From positions 1,302,001 to 1,366,000 of the forward strand of contig OZ241898.1 in assembly GCA_965203525.1 (NCBI GenBank): DNA of 64,000 nt, read 5' to 3'. The stretch is from WTFV01 sp965203525 (GTDB taxonomy: Bacteria; Acidobacteriota; Vicinamibacteria; Vicinamibacterales; UBA8438). Under the pieces are notes generated by a model. The model searched no databases and was not told the DNA's origin. It saw only the letters and a list, made by a program, of their open reading frames with translations. Position numbers and translations under genes: made by a program. Positions 1 to 11,617 of this stretch are shown here, piece after piece. The stretch's first letter is position 1. The number at the start of each line of letters is the position of its first letter.

Positions 1-377
1 GGCAGGTCGTAGCGCAGGTCGGCGCCGCGCCGCGGACCCCGCCGCCGGCGGCCCGAGCCGAAGACGTCCCCGAACCCGAAGATGTCGCCGAGGTTGCCGA
101 AGATGTCGTTGAAGTCGGCGAACGTCGACGGATCGAAGCCGGGCGTTCCGCCGCCGACTCCCGCGTGGCCGAACTTGTCGTAGCGGGCGCGCTTTTCCGG
201 ATCCGCGAGGACGGCATATGCCTCGGCGGCCTCCTTGAAGCGTTCCTCGGCGGTCCGGTCGTCCGGGTTCCGGTCCGGGTGGTACTTCAGCGCGAGCTTG
301 CGGTAGGCGCTCTTCAGCTCCTGCTCGCCGACGCCCCGCGCCACGCCGAGGACCTCGTAGTAGTCGCGCTTGCTCAC
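1..377 (-). CDS. dnaJ: Chaperone DnaJ, N-terminal part (cut by window edge)
   Basis: DnaJ is the Hsp40 co-chaperone that delivers unfolded proteins to DnaK and stimulates its ATPase. About 125 residues are visible. They start VSKRDYYEVLGV and continue with KSAYRKLALKYHPDRNPDD, which carries the HPD tripeptide needed to activate DnaK. A Gly/Phe-rich linker (DIFGNLGDIFGFGDVFG) follows. The start is GTG at 377-375 and overlaps the grpE stop by 4 bp (GTGA), so translation is probably coupled. The zinc-finger and C-terminal substrate domains lie outside the window. Third gene of hrcA-grpE-dnaJ. Identity is very secure. Confidence 0.95.
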   Translation of the reverse strand, partial: MSKRDYYEVLGVARGVGEQELKSAYRKLALKYHPDRNPDDRTAEERFKEAAEAYAVLADPEKRARYDKFGHAGVGGGTPGFDPSTFADFNDIFGNLGDIFGFGDVFGSGRRRRGPRRGADLRYDL

Positions 378-1030
378 GCCCTGGCCACCCTGACCATGGC
401 CGCCCGCAGCAGCTCCTCGCCGAGCAGGTACCCGCGGCGCAGCTCGTCGATCACGTCCCCCTCCGCGCGCCCCGGGCTCGTCTGGTACGCCACCGCCTCG
501 TGCAGGTTGGGATCGAACCGTGCGCCGGCGGTGTCGATCGGCGTGACGCCGCGCTTGCGGAGCACGTCGAGCAACTGGCGGTGCATCAGCTCGACTCCCG
601 CCCGGTACGCGTCGGCCCCGCTCCCTTCGAGCGGCGCGTCCAGCGCCCGCTCGAAGTCGTCCAGCAGGGGCAGCAGCGCCGCGATCAGGCTCCTCTCGGC
701 CTGCCGGTTGGCCTTCGCGCGGTCCCGCTCGACGCGTTTCTTGTAGTTGTCGAACTCCGCCTGCTTGCGGAGCAGCAGGTCGCGGTACTCGTCGCGCTCC
801 GCCGCCGGATCGGGCGCCGGCTCCGGCGCGGCGGCCGGTGGCGCGGCGTCCGGGGACGCGTCCCCGGACTGCGCCGGCTCCGGGTCGTCCGCTGGCCGTG
901 CCTGGTCCGCGTCCTCGGCCGGGGCGGCCTGGTCCGCGTCTTCTTCGAGCTCCGCCGGGTTCGCGTCCTGCGCGGGCCGTGCCCGGTCCGCGTCTTCTTC
1001 AGGCTGTGCCGGATTCACGTCGTCTGTCAT
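374..1030 (-). CDS. grpE: Nucleotide exchange factor GrpE
   Basis: GrpE releases ADP from DnaK during the chaperone cycle. The protein has 218 residues. The first ~75 are an acidic, low-complexity tail made of repeats such as EEDADRARPAQDANPAE and DADQARPAD, longer than in many GrpE proteins. The typical long helix (YRDLLLRKQAEFDNYKKR) follows, and then the beta domain with FDPNLHEAVA and the conserved end RGYLLGEELLRAAMVRVA. It overlaps the end of hrcA by 32 bp and the start of dnaJ by 4 bp, so the three genes form one operon. The acidic repeats are probably flexible and fast-evolving. Confidence 0.96.
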   Translation of the reverse strand: MTDDVNPAQPEEDADRARPAQDANPAELEEDADQAAPAEDADQARPADDPEPAQSGDASPDAAPPAAAPEPAPDPAAERDEYRDLLLRKQAEFDNYKKRVERDRAKANRQAERSLIAALLPLLDDFERALDAPLEGSGADAYRAGVELMHRQLLDVLRKRGVTPIDTAGARFDPNLHEAVAYQTSPGRAEGDVIDELRRGYLLGEELLRAAMVRVARA

Positions 1031-2114
1031 GTTCGGATGGGGCCGTCTGCTCGACCAGCACCCGGCTGACGGCGCGCGAAACCTGATCCACCGCCGAGAT
1101 CGCCGTGGAGTAACGCATGCGCCGCGGGCCGATGATGCCGATGCGCCCCGTGCGGGCGCCGTCGAAGTAGGTGGAGGTCACGAGGCTGAAGGCCTGCATC
1201 TCCGGCGACGAGTTCTCCGTGCCGATGACGACCGTCAGTCCCGGACCGTCGAGGTATTCGTCGAGGACCCGCACCAGCAGGTCCTTGCGTTCGATCATCG
1301 CCAGCAGCGTCCGCAGGATCCCGAGCGACACCCGGTCCTCGCCGTCGGACACCCCCTCGGCGAGGAACCAGGCGCCTTCGACGAACAGGTGGTTCGGCGG
1401 GACCATTTCCTCCAGCGTCAGGCTCGCCAGGCGCAGCGCGCGCGAGCGGAGCCGGTCGTAGAGCATGCGTTCCTGCCGCAACTGCTCGACCACCGCCGCC
1501 CGCACGTCCCACAGCGGCAGGCCCGCGAACGTCTCGGAGAGGTACCGGGCGCCCTGCTCCAGCGCCCGGCGGTCGGTCTCTTCGTCGAGGTCGACCGCCT
1601 TGTGGGCGATCTCGTCGTCGCCGGTCGTCACCACGACCAGGATCTTCGTGCCGCCGAGCGGAACGAACTCGATGCGCTTGAAGGTGCCCGCGGCCACGCG
1701 GGGGAGGCAGGCGAACGCCAGATGATGCGAGGCGACCGACAACTCGTGCGACACGTTCGAAAGCACGTCGCTCACCGTGCCCGCCTGCCGCAGCCGCGCT
1801 TCCACCTCCGGCGCGGGGTCCGTGTCGCGCCGGCGGCTCAGGAGCCGGTCGACGAAATAGCGGTAGCCCCGGTCGGTAGGCACGCGGCCGGCGGAGGTGT
1901 GCGGCTGCGAAACGTAGCCGGCCTGCTCCAGCTCCGCCATCACGTTGCGCACCGACGCGGAGGAGAGCCCGACGTCGCCGTGCTGGGCGAGCCAGAGCGA
2001 GGACACCGGCTCGCCCTGTTCGATGTGCTGCGTGACCAGCGTGGCCAGAATGCGGCTGGCGCGATCCGTGAGCCGGCCGGCGTCGGAATCGTGGATGGTG
2101 GCGCGAGGTGCCAT
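999..2114 (-). CDS. hrcA: Heat-inducible transcription repressor HrcA
   Basis: HrcA is the repressor of class I heat-shock genes and normally binds CIRCE operators. I chose the ATG at 2114 (MAPRATIHDSDAGRLTDRAS), giving 371 residues. A longer frame upstream has no HrcA similarity. The N-terminal winged helix is clear (SSASVRNVMAELEQAGYVSQ, then HTSAGRVPTDRGYRYFVD). The C-terminal GAF-like domain ends with GRIGIIGPRRMRYSTAISAV, as usual for the family. It is the first gene of the operon and probably regulates it. The canonical CIRCE sequence is not seen upstream; a different inverted repeat covers the presumed -10 (see 2161-2188). Confidence 0.95.
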   Translation of the reverse strand: MAPRATIHDSDAGRLTDRASRILATLVTQHIEQGEPVSSLWLAQHGDVGLSSASVRNVMAELEQAGYVSQPHTSAGRVPTDRGYRYFVDRLLSRRRDTDPAPEVEARLRQAGTVSDVLSNVSHELSVASHHLAFACLPRVAAGTFKRIEFVPLGGTKILVVVTTGDDEIAHKAVDLDEETDRRALEQGARYLSETFAGLPLWDVRAAVVEQLRQERMLYDRLRSRALRLASLTLEEMVPPNHLFVEGAWFLAEGVSDGEDRVSLGILRTLLAMIERKDLLVRVLDEYLDGPGLTVVIGTENSSPEMQAFSLVTSTYFDGARTGRIGIIGPRRMRYSTAISAVDQVSRAVSRVLVEQTAPSEHDRRRESGTA

Positions 2115-2160
2115 GGTGCGTGCCGCCGCCCGGCAACGCGCCCGGCCGCGCAGGCCGCGC

Positions 2161-2188
2161 GCTGCTAACGATTTCCGATTATAGCAGC
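2161..2188 (-). promoter_or_regulatory. Putative hrcA promoter -10 inside an inverted repeat
   Basis: On the minus strand a perfect TATAAT lies at 2183-2178, about 65 bp upstream of the hrcA ATG. It sits inside a 7-bp inverted repeat, GCTGCTA (2188-2182) and TAGCAGC (2167-2161), with a 14-bp spacer. The arms resemble the inner halves of CIRCE (TTAGCA and TGCTAA) but in reversed order, so this is not a standard CIRCE. It may be an operator for HrcA or another repressor. No convincing -35 is visible. The xdhC-like gene's stop codon lies in the left arm. Confidence 0.4.
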
Positions 2189-3094
2189 CGGCGCCGCGGG
2201 GCCGGCGGGCGCCGCCGGCGCGCCGTCCGTTGCGCCCGCGGTCCGTTGCGGGGCGGGAGGGAGCCACCGCAACGGCTTCACCGCCGCGCCGCCGGCGGAG
2301 TCGGCGGCACCGGCGGCGAGCTTGCCGTACTTGACGGCGATCAGCTCGGCCAGGATGCTGACGGCGATCTCCTGCGGGGTCACCGCGCCGATGTCCAGGC
2401 CGACCGGCGCGTGCAGCCGTTGCGGATCGGCGAGCGCCACGCCGGCTTCCCGGAGGGCTTCATGCAGCCGCGCGACCTTCGCCTTGCTGCCGATCAGGCC
2501 GAGGTAGCGGAGCGGCCGCGGCGCGAGGGCGCGCAACGCGTCGAGGTCGTGGCGGTGGCCGCGCGTCAGGATCACGGCGTAGGCGGTGGGAGGAAAATCC
2601 GTCTTCTCCAGCCACGCCGGGATGTCGTCCACCGCGACCTCGACGGCGTCCGGGAACCGCTCGGCGTTGGAGAACTTCTCCCGGTCGTCGATGACGTGCA
2701 CGCGGAAGCCGGCCGGCGCGGCCAGCTGTCCGAGGTGCAGCGCCACGTGCCCGGCGCCCACCAGGTACAGGTGCGGCGAGGCCTCGAGCGGTTCGACGTA
2801 GACTTCCATTTGGCCCCCGCAGATGAGGCCCGACTCCTCGGCGAGGTCGTCCGCGAGCTCGTACCGGGCGACGAGCGGCTTGCGCGTTTCGAGCGCGCGG
2901 CGCGCCTTCCAGAAGGCGTCGTTCTCGTAGCACCCCCCGCCGATGGTGCCGACGGTGCGCCCGTCGGGGAAGACCAGCATCTTCGCGCCGACGCGTTGCG
3001 GGGTCGAGCCCTGCGTGCGGATGATGGTGACGAGCGCCGCGGATTCGCCGCGGGCGAACACGTCGTTGACGGCCTGGAAGACTTCTTCGTTCAT
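2165..3094 (-). CDS. XdhC/CoxI family protein (molybdenum hydroxylase accessory)
   Basis: XdhC-family proteins bind molybdenum cofactor and help insert or sulfurate it in xanthine-dehydrogenase-like enzymes. The 309-residue protein has the CoxI-type N-terminal domain (LVTIIRTQGSTPQRVGAKML, TIGGGCYENDAF) up to about residue 100. A Rossmann-type XdhC domain follows (LYLVGAGHVALHLGQLA, YAVILTRGHRHDLDAL, RYLGLIGSKAKVARL, then GLDIGAVTPQEIAVSILAEL). The last ~45 residues are a low-complexity Ala/Pro-rich tail. No molybdoenzyme gene is nearby, so the client is unknown. It lies downstream of bshC on the same strand with a 60-bp gap. Confidence 0.9.
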   Translation of the reverse strand: MNEEVFQAVNDVFARGESAALVTIIRTQGSTPQRVGAKMLVFPDGRTVGTIGGGCYENDAFWKARRALETRKPLVARYELADDLAEESGLICGGQMEVYVEPLEASPHLYLVGAGHVALHLGQLAAPAGFRVHVIDDREKFSNAERFPDAVEVAVDDIPAWLEKTDFPPTAYAVILTRGHRHDLDALRALAPRPLRYLGLIGSKAKVARLHEALREAGVALADPQRLHAPVGLDIGAVTPQEIAVSILAELIAVKYGKLAAGAADSAGGAAVKPLRWLPPAPQRTAGATDGAPAAPAGPAAPAAIIGNR

Positions 3095-3107
3095 CTCGGT
3101 CCGGCCC

Positions 3108-3113
3108 AGTATA
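3108..3113 (-). promoter_or_regulatory. Possible -10 element for the xdhC-like gene
   Basis: The minus strand reads TATACT at 3113-3108, 14 bp before the ATG of the xdhC-like gene, in otherwise extremely GC-rich sequence. This would give a very short leader. No clear -35 is seen, so this is only a candidate. Confidence 0.3.
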
Positions 3114-3154
3114 CCGCGCGCCGCCGGCGGTCCGGGGGCCGCGCGCCGGGCGCG

Positions 3155-4789
3155 CTACACCGTCAGCAGCCAGTGGTGGCCGGGGTCGAGCGGCAGATCC
3201 GCGAGCAGCCGGTCGACGAGCGCGAAGCCGTACCGGTTCAGGAAATAGATCCCGGCGACGCTCCGTTCCTGCGGGGCGCCGCCGGGAAAGCTCTGCGCCC
3301 GCGCCCGTTCGAACTGCCGGCGCAGCGTCGAGTCCCGCCGTTTCGCCGCCGCGACCACCTTGCCGCGCAGGTTCCCGAGCTCCCGCTCGATGCGGCCTCG
3401 GGTGGAGGCGACGGCGCCGGCCAGGGTCGGGTCGAGGGCCGGGACGGCGTCGCCGACGGCGTCGAGATGTCCGGCCGCGGACCGCTCGGCCGCGGTGATC
3501 GCCTGTTCCACGGTCTCCGGAATCCGCGCCGCGAGCAGCCGGTTCAGAGCCCCGTCGTCCCGCGGTCGAAGCTGCGCGAAGTCGACTTCATGGCGGTTCA
3601 GGAACCGGACGGTCGCCGCGTCGACGAGGGTGGCGCTCGCCCGCGGGTAAATGACCGGCATCGGGACGTCGAACGCGGCGTAGACCTTCCGCAGTTGTCC
3701 GAGGTAGGCGAGTTCGTTGGGGCCCGCCACGCAGGCCACGGTCGGCAGCAGGGTGTCCTGGACGATCGGCCGCAGCAGCACGTTCGGGCTGAACCGGGCC
3801 GGGTCGGTCTCGACGTCCGCGAGCAGGGTCTCGGCGGCGAGCGTCCGTCCCCCGCAGGCGAAGGCGCCGTCGACCGCGCGGATCGGCTGCCGGCCGCCGT
3901 CGAGTCGAAACAGCGCGACGGCGCCGGGAGCGGGGGAGGCCTGGGCGTGGTACCCCAGCGCGGTCAGCTCCGCGCCGGCGTCCGCGGCAAGTTGCGCGGT
4001 GCGTCCGGGGTTCCCGACCTCGCGCCGGAACAGCGGCCGCACGAACGGCTTGGCGGCCGGGTCGGAGGCGTCGAACACCACCAGTCCGTGGCCGCCGAGC
4101 AGCCGGTCGAGCCAGCGCGCGAAGGCTTCCACCAGGCGTCCGCCGGGCGCGTGGGACGCGGCCAGCGCGTCCAGGACGCCGGCGGTGAACTCGGTCGGCG
4201 GCAGCGCGGCGCGCAACGCGTCGAGGGCGCCGAGTATCGCGTCGTCGAGCGTGACCGCGGCCGCGCTCGTGCCGGGCGGCGCGCCGAGGTCGAGCGCGAC
4301 CGGAACGCGCGCCAGCTCGCCGTTCAGGACGTGGCAGATCCGGATCTCGTCCAGGTCGTGGTCCTCGGCGTCGACCCAGAAGACGGGGACGGCCGCGGCG
4401 CCGTGCTCGTCGGCGAGCCGCCGTGCGAGCCGCACCGCGGTCAGCGCCTTGAGCAGGGTGTAGAGCGGGCCGCCGAACAGGCCGGCCTGCTGGCCGGTCA
4501 CCACCGCCACGGCGTCCGCGTCGCGCAGGCGCGCGGCGGCCGCCTGCGCCGCGGCGGGCGCGCCGCGGGTCTCGAGCTGGCGCCCGACGACGTCCGCCGC
4601 CGCGGCGTCCGGCCTCCGGCGGCGGCGGCCCGCGAGGGCGTCGGTCCAGGTCGCCGGGCGCGACGGGGATCCGGCGAAGTACGGGGCGAGCCGCTCGAAC
4701 GCGTGGCAGTAGTCGCGTGCGAGGCGTCCGGTCCACGGAAGCCGGCGGTCGTCCAGCCGCGTGCCGGGGCTTTGTCTCTCGCCGTCCAT
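3155..4789 (-). CDS. bshC: Bacillithiol synthase, cysteine-adding enzyme BshC
   Basis: BshC catalyses the last step of bacillithiol synthesis, adding cysteine to glucosaminyl-malate. Hallmarks are VVTGQQAGLFGGPLYTLLKA and PVFWVDAEDHDLDEI, both typical of the family. Conserved C-terminal elements include GPNELAYLGQLRKVYAAF and ARAQSFPGGAPQERS. From the ATG at 4789 the protein has 544 residues, close to the family length; a GTG at 4852 would add 21. No Shine-Dalgarno sequence decides the start. bshA and bshB are not in the window. The start region faces and may overlap that of the divergent pseudokinase gene. Confidence 0.92.
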   Translation of the reverse strand: MDGERQSPGTRLDDRRLPWTGRLARDYCHAFERLAPYFAGSPSRPATWTDALAGRRRRRPDAAAADVVGRQLETRGAPAAAQAAAARLRDADAVAVVTGQQAGLFGGPLYTLLKALTAVRLARRLADEHGAAAVPVFWVDAEDHDLDEIRICHVLNGELARVPVALDLGAPPGTSAAAVTLDDAILGALDALRAALPPTEFTAGVLDALAASHAPGGRLVEAFARWLDRLLGGHGLVVFDASDPAAKPFVRPLFRREVGNPGRTAQLAADAGAELTALGYHAQASPAPGAVALFRLDGGRQPIRAVDGAFACGGRTLAAETLLADVETDPARFSPNVLLRPIVQDTLLPTVACVAGPNELAYLGQLRKVYAAFDVPMPVIYPRASATLVDAATVRFLNRHEVDFAQLRPRDDGALNRLLAARIPETVEQAITAAERSAAGHLDAVGDAVPALDPTLAGAVASTRGRIERELGNLRGKVVAAAKRRDSTLRRQFERARAQSFPGGAPQERSVAGIYFLNRYGFALVDRLLADLPLDPGHHWLLTV

Positions 4790-7176
4790 TGAACGGAAAC
4801 CGGCCCCATGGTACCATCCGGGAACCAGCCGGGAGAGTTCGACCACTGACACGCGAGGATGCCGGGGCGTTTCCAGTTCCTGGTGCGTTCGGCCCGTACC
4901 GGGTCCTGCACCAGGTGGGTACCGGCGTCCTCGGTCCGGTCTACCGCGCCCGCGAATCCGACGGCGACAGGACGGTCGCCGTCAAGGCCTTCCATCTCGA
5001 TCTGACGCCGGAGCAGGTCGAGATCTTCGGCAACGCGCTGGCCGACGTGGTCAACGTGGGGGTGTCGCACCCCGCGCTCGTGGCGCCGCTCGCCGCGGGC
5101 CTCGAAGCGGGCACGCCGTTCCTGACGTACGAATACGTCGCGGCCGAGTCGCTCGACGTCACGCTGCGGCGCGAGGCGCGGCCCGCGGGGGGGCTGGCGT
5201 GGATCGCGGCGCTCGCCGGGGCGGTGGACGCGGCGCACGGGCTCGGGCTCGTGCATGGAGCCCTGCACCTGCGCGATGTGCTGGTGACTTCCGACGGAGT
5301 GTGCGCCACCGGCTTCGGCATCGCGAGTGCCCTGGAGCACGTGGGGCTGGAGTTCCCGGTGCGGAGGCCGTACACCGCGCCGGAGGTGATGGCCGGGCGC
5401 CGCTGGGGCCCGGCCGCGGATCGTTTCGCCCTGGCCGTGCTGGCCTACGAGTTGCTGGCGGGGACGCGTCCGGCCGACGGCGACGGCGCGATCGCCGACC
5501 TGCGCGGGTTGCGGCCGGACGTCGCCGATCCCGCGGGGCTGCAGCAGGCGTTCCGCAACGCGCTGGCCGACGACCCGGACATCCGGTCGGCGTCGGCGGC
5601 CGGGTTCGCGGCCGCGCTGGCCCGTGCGATTGGAGATCAGGCGCTCGAAAACCCGCCGGCGGCGGCCCTCGGCGAACTGCCGGCGGAGATCGGCGGCGGC
5701 GCCGCGCGCGGCCGCGACGAGTCGCCGCGGCCGCGCGGCGCGCGGCTCGAACTCGAGAGGGAAGGGACCGGGCCCGGAGGTGACGAGACGGCGTTGGGGG
5801 CGCCGCCGGAGCCGGACGTGAGGATGGAGAGGGCAGGCGACGAGGGCCCGCCCGGCTCCACGCCGCCGGTCCGGGTCGCCATGCCCGACGCGGATTTCCT
5901 CCGGGACGAGGAGGACCCCGGCGCCGCGGTTCCGCTGGGTGACGGCGGGTCGCGTGACGAGGGAGGGCGCGGGTCGCCGCCCGCGCCGCGTGCGAATCGC
6001 GGCCCGCGCCGCCGCACGGATGCGCCGCGGCGCGGCGGGCCGGTGGTGGCGGTGCGGCACGACGTGCGGTGGGACCCGCCCGACGAGCGGATTGCCGCGC
6101 CGCCGGCCGGCGCCGGGACCGCGTACGACGAAGACGAAGAAGACGTGCTGCCGCCGCCGTCGCCCGCGTCGATGCGCGGCATGGTGCCGGTGGTCGCCTC
6201 CATGGCGCTCGGGATACTGGTGGCGTACCTGGCGGTCATGGGATTCGGAACGCCGGGCGACGAGGCGTCCGGCGGGGCGGGTGAGCCGTCCGGCGCGGCG
6301 GGCGTGGCGTGGAGCGAAGAGACGGTGGGTGACGCCGGGCTGCCGGCCGCCTCGTCGGCTGCCGGCACGCCCCGGACGGTGGCCGGAGAACGGATCGTGC
6401 CGGCCGGCGATCCGCCGCTCGCGGGCGGCGATCCGCCGGCGCCGCGGCCGGTCGATCCCGACCCGCCGGCCTCCTCGTCGGCTGCCGGCGGCCCCCCGAC
6501 GGTGGCCGGAGAGCAGGTCGTGCCGGCCGGCGATCTGCCGCTCGCGGGCGGCGATCCGCCGGCGCCGCGGCCGGTCGATCCCGATCCGCCGGCCGCGAGC
6601 CCTCCGCCGGCCGCCGCCCCGGCCGCGAGTCCGCCGCCTGCGAACGCGGTTCCGCCCGCGGCGCCCGGGACCCCGCCGGCGGGGTCCGGCCGGGTGCTGA
6701 TTCGCACGACGCCGGCCGGCGCCCTCGTGACCCTCGACGGCCGCTCGCGCGGCGCGGCGCCGCTGTCGCTCGGGGACGTGTCCCCGGGGGTGCACCGGCT
6801 CGGCGTGGCGGCGCCCGGGTACGTGTCGGAGGAGCGCGAGATCACCGTTTCCGCCGGTGCGCCGGCGACCGCCGTCAACGTCGCGCTGACGCCGCTGGCC
6901 GCCGTGGACCCCCCGGCGCGGGGCGGGCCGCCCGGCGCCGCGGCCCGCGTCGGCGCCGGATCGCTGTACGTCGTTTCCCGTCCCGCGGGGGCGACGGTCA
7001 CCGTCGACGACGCGGTGGTCGGCGTGACCCCGGTGGCGGCGCCCGACGTCGCGTTCGGCACGCACCGGGTGCGGATCGAGCTGCCGGGCTACCGGCCCTG
7101 GGTCACCGAGGTCGACGTCTCCGGGACCGAACCGGTCCGCCTCGGCGCTTCGCTCGAACCGGCGGGCCGGCGATGA
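4789..7176 (+). CDS. Membrane-anchored Ser/Thr pseudokinase with two PEGA domains
   Basis: The N-terminal ~270 residues have a protein-kinase fold: GPYRVLHQVGTGVLGPVYRA (glycine loop), VAVKAF (ATP-anchoring Lys), RPYTAPEVMAGRRWGPAAD (activation-segment end). The catalytic HRD Asp and the DFG Asp are both missing: the loops read HGALHLRDV and CATGFGIA. It is therefore probably catalytically dead. A Pro/Ala-rich linker follows, then a membrane helix at about residues 465-487 (VPVVASMALGILVAYLAVMG), tandem 41-residue repeats, and two PEGA domains at about 634-700 and 724-795. The PEGA part is expected outside. The start is uncertain: TTG at 4789, an ATG at 4717, or a CTG at 4846. The stop overlaps the carA ATG. 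Confidence 0.85.
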   Translation: MNGNRPHGTIREPAGRVRPLTREDAGAFPVPGAFGPYRVLHQVGTGVLGPVYRARESDGDRTVAVKAFHLDLTPEQVEIFGNALADVVNVGVSHPALVAPLAAGLEAGTPFLTYEYVAAESLDVTLRREARPAGGLAWIAALAGAVDAAHGLGLVHGALHLRDVLVTSDGVCATGFGIASALEHVGLEFPVRRPYTAPEVMAGRRWGPAADRFALAVLAYELLAGTRPADGDGAIADLRGLRPDVADPAGLQQAFRNALADDPDIRSASAAGFAAALARAIGDQALENPPAAALGELPAEIGGGAARGRDESPRPRGARLELEREGTGPGGDETALGAPPEPDVRMERAGDEGPPGSTPPVRVAMPDADFLRDEEDPGAAVPLGDGGSRDEGGRGSPPAPRANRGPRRRTDAPRRGGPVVAVRHDVRWDPPDERIAAPPAGAGTAYDEDEEDVLPPPSPASMRGMVPVVASMALGILVAYLAVMGFGTPGDEASGGAGEPSGAAGVAWSEETVGDAGLPAASSAAGTPRTVAGERIVPAGDPPLAGGDPPAPRPVDPDPPASSSAAGGPPTVAGEQVVPAGDLPLAGGDPPAPRPVDPDPPAASPPPAAAPAASPPPANAVPPAAPGTPPAGSGRVLIRTTPAGALVTLDGRSRGAAPLSLGDVSPGVHRLGVAAPGYVSEEREITVSAGAPATAVNVALTPLAAVDPPARGGPPGAAARVGAGSLYVVSRPAGATVTVDDAVVGVTPVAAPDVAFGTHRVRIELPGYRPWVTEVDVSGTEPVRLGASLEPAGRR
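6351..6596 (+). repeat. Two tandem 123-bp repeats in the pseudokinase linker
   Basis: Two nearly identical 123-bp units (6351-6473 and 6474-6596) encode two 41-residue copies with PAGDPPLAGGDPPAPRPVDP as core. They lie between the membrane helix and the first PEGA domain. An in-frame tandem duplication of a stalk segment fits, and it would change the distance of the PEGA domains from the membrane. Confidence 0.9.
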
Positions 7177-8324
7177 AGGCGGTGCTCGCCCTCGAGAACG
7201 GGACCTGGTACGCCGGCCGCGCGGTGGGCGCCGCCGGCGTCGCCGCCGGCGAGGTGGTCTTCAACACCAGCATGACCGGCTACCAGGAGATCCTGACGGA
7301 CCCGTCGTACGCGGGGCAGATCGTCACGATGACCTGTCCGCAGATCGGCAACTACGGCGTCGCCGAGGCGGAGGACCGCGAGTCGGGCGCCCCGCGGGTG
7401 GCCGGTTTCGTCATGCGCGACGATTCGCCGATCGCCAGCAACTGGCGGGCGACCGGGACGCTGCGCGACTATCTCGCGGCGCACGGCGTCGTCGGCATCG
7501 ACGGCGTCGACACCCGCGCGTTGACGAGGTTGCTGCGTACGGCCGGCGTCATGCGCGGCGTCATCGGCACCGGGACGGTCGATCCCGAGGCGCTCGTCGC
7601 GCGGGCGCAGGCGTCGCCCCGGATGGAGGGCGCCGATCTGGTGCGCTCGGTCACCTGCGCGGAGGCGTTCGACTGGCGCGCGGAGGACGATGCGCCCGCC
7701 GCCGGGTTCGCGGTGGAGCCGGCGCTGCGCGCCGCGCGCCCGTTGCGCGTCGCCGCCTGCGATCTCGGGATGAAGCGCAACATCCTGCGGCGGCTGGCCG
7801 CGCACGGCTGCGAGGTGCGGGTGTTTCCGGCGTCGGCGCCGGCGTCCGCGCTGCTGGAGATGCGGCCGGACGGCGTCTTCTTCAGCAACGGCCCCGGCGA
7901 CCCCGCCCCGCTCGACTACGTCGTCCGCAACGCGCGGGCGGTGATCGAGAGCGACGTGCCGGTGTTCGGCATCTGCCTCGGCCACCAGGTGCTCGGGCTG
8001 GCCCTGGGCGCGCGGACGTACAAGCTCAAGTTCGGTCATCGCGGCGCCAACCACCCGGTGCGGAACCTGGCCACCGAACGGATCGAGATCACCTCGCAGA
8101 ACCACGGCTTCGCGGTCGATCCGGAGTCGGTGCCGGACGACGTGGAGGTCACGCACCGGAACCTGTACGACGGTACCGTCGAGGGACTCCGCCACAAGCG
8201 GCTCCCGGTGTCGTGCGTGCAGTATCATCCGGAGGCGTCGCCCGGACCGCACGACGCCGACTACCTCTTCGGCGGCTTCATCGAAGCGATGGAGCGGAGG
8301 GCGCGCCGGCCCGCGGGCGCCTGA
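7173..8324 (+). CDS. carA: Carbamoyl-phosphate synthase small (glutaminase) subunit
   Basis: CarA hydrolyses glutamine and channels ammonia to CarB for carbamoyl phosphate, the precursor of arginine and pyrimidines. The 383-residue protein has the N-terminal CarA domain (GEVVFNTSMTGYQEILTDPS, QIGNYGV) and a class I amidotransferase domain. The nucleophile Cys268 is in FGICLGHQVLG; His352 and Glu354 are in QYHPEASPGP. Conserved KFGHRGANHPV and TSQNHGFAVD are present. The ATG at 7173 overlaps the stop of the pseudokinase gene (ATGA), so carA is probably translated from the same message. carB follows after 32 bp. Confidence 0.98.
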   Translation: MKAVLALENGTWYAGRAVGAAGVAAGEVVFNTSMTGYQEILTDPSYAGQIVTMTCPQIGNYGVAEAEDRESGAPRVAGFVMRDDSPIASNWRATGTLRDYLAAHGVVGIDGVDTRALTRLLRTAGVMRGVIGTGTVDPEALVARAQASPRMEGADLVRSVTCAEAFDWRAEDDAPAAGFAVEPALRAARPLRVAACDLGMKRNILRRLAAHGCEVRVFPASAPASALLEMRPDGVFFSNGPGDPAPLDYVVRNARAVIESDVPVFGICLGHQVLGLALGARTYKLKFGHRGANHPVRNLATERIEITSQNHGFAVDPESVPDDVEVTHRNLYDGTVEGLRHKRLPVSCVQYHPEASPGPHDADYLFGGFIEAMERRARRPAGA

Positions 8325-8356
8325 ACGGCGGCCGCTGCGCTCCCGACGTTTCGCCC

Positions 8357-11617
<3,261 letters not shown>

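Noticed and set aside
2115..2190. Canonical CIRCE operator (TTAGCACTC-N9-GAGTGCTAA)
   Set aside because: Not present; only a differently arranged inverted repeat is found.
2108..4792. A long plus-strand frame across the xdhC-like and bshC genes
   Set aside because: Composition and lack of motifs show it is a shadow of two well-supported minus-strand genes.
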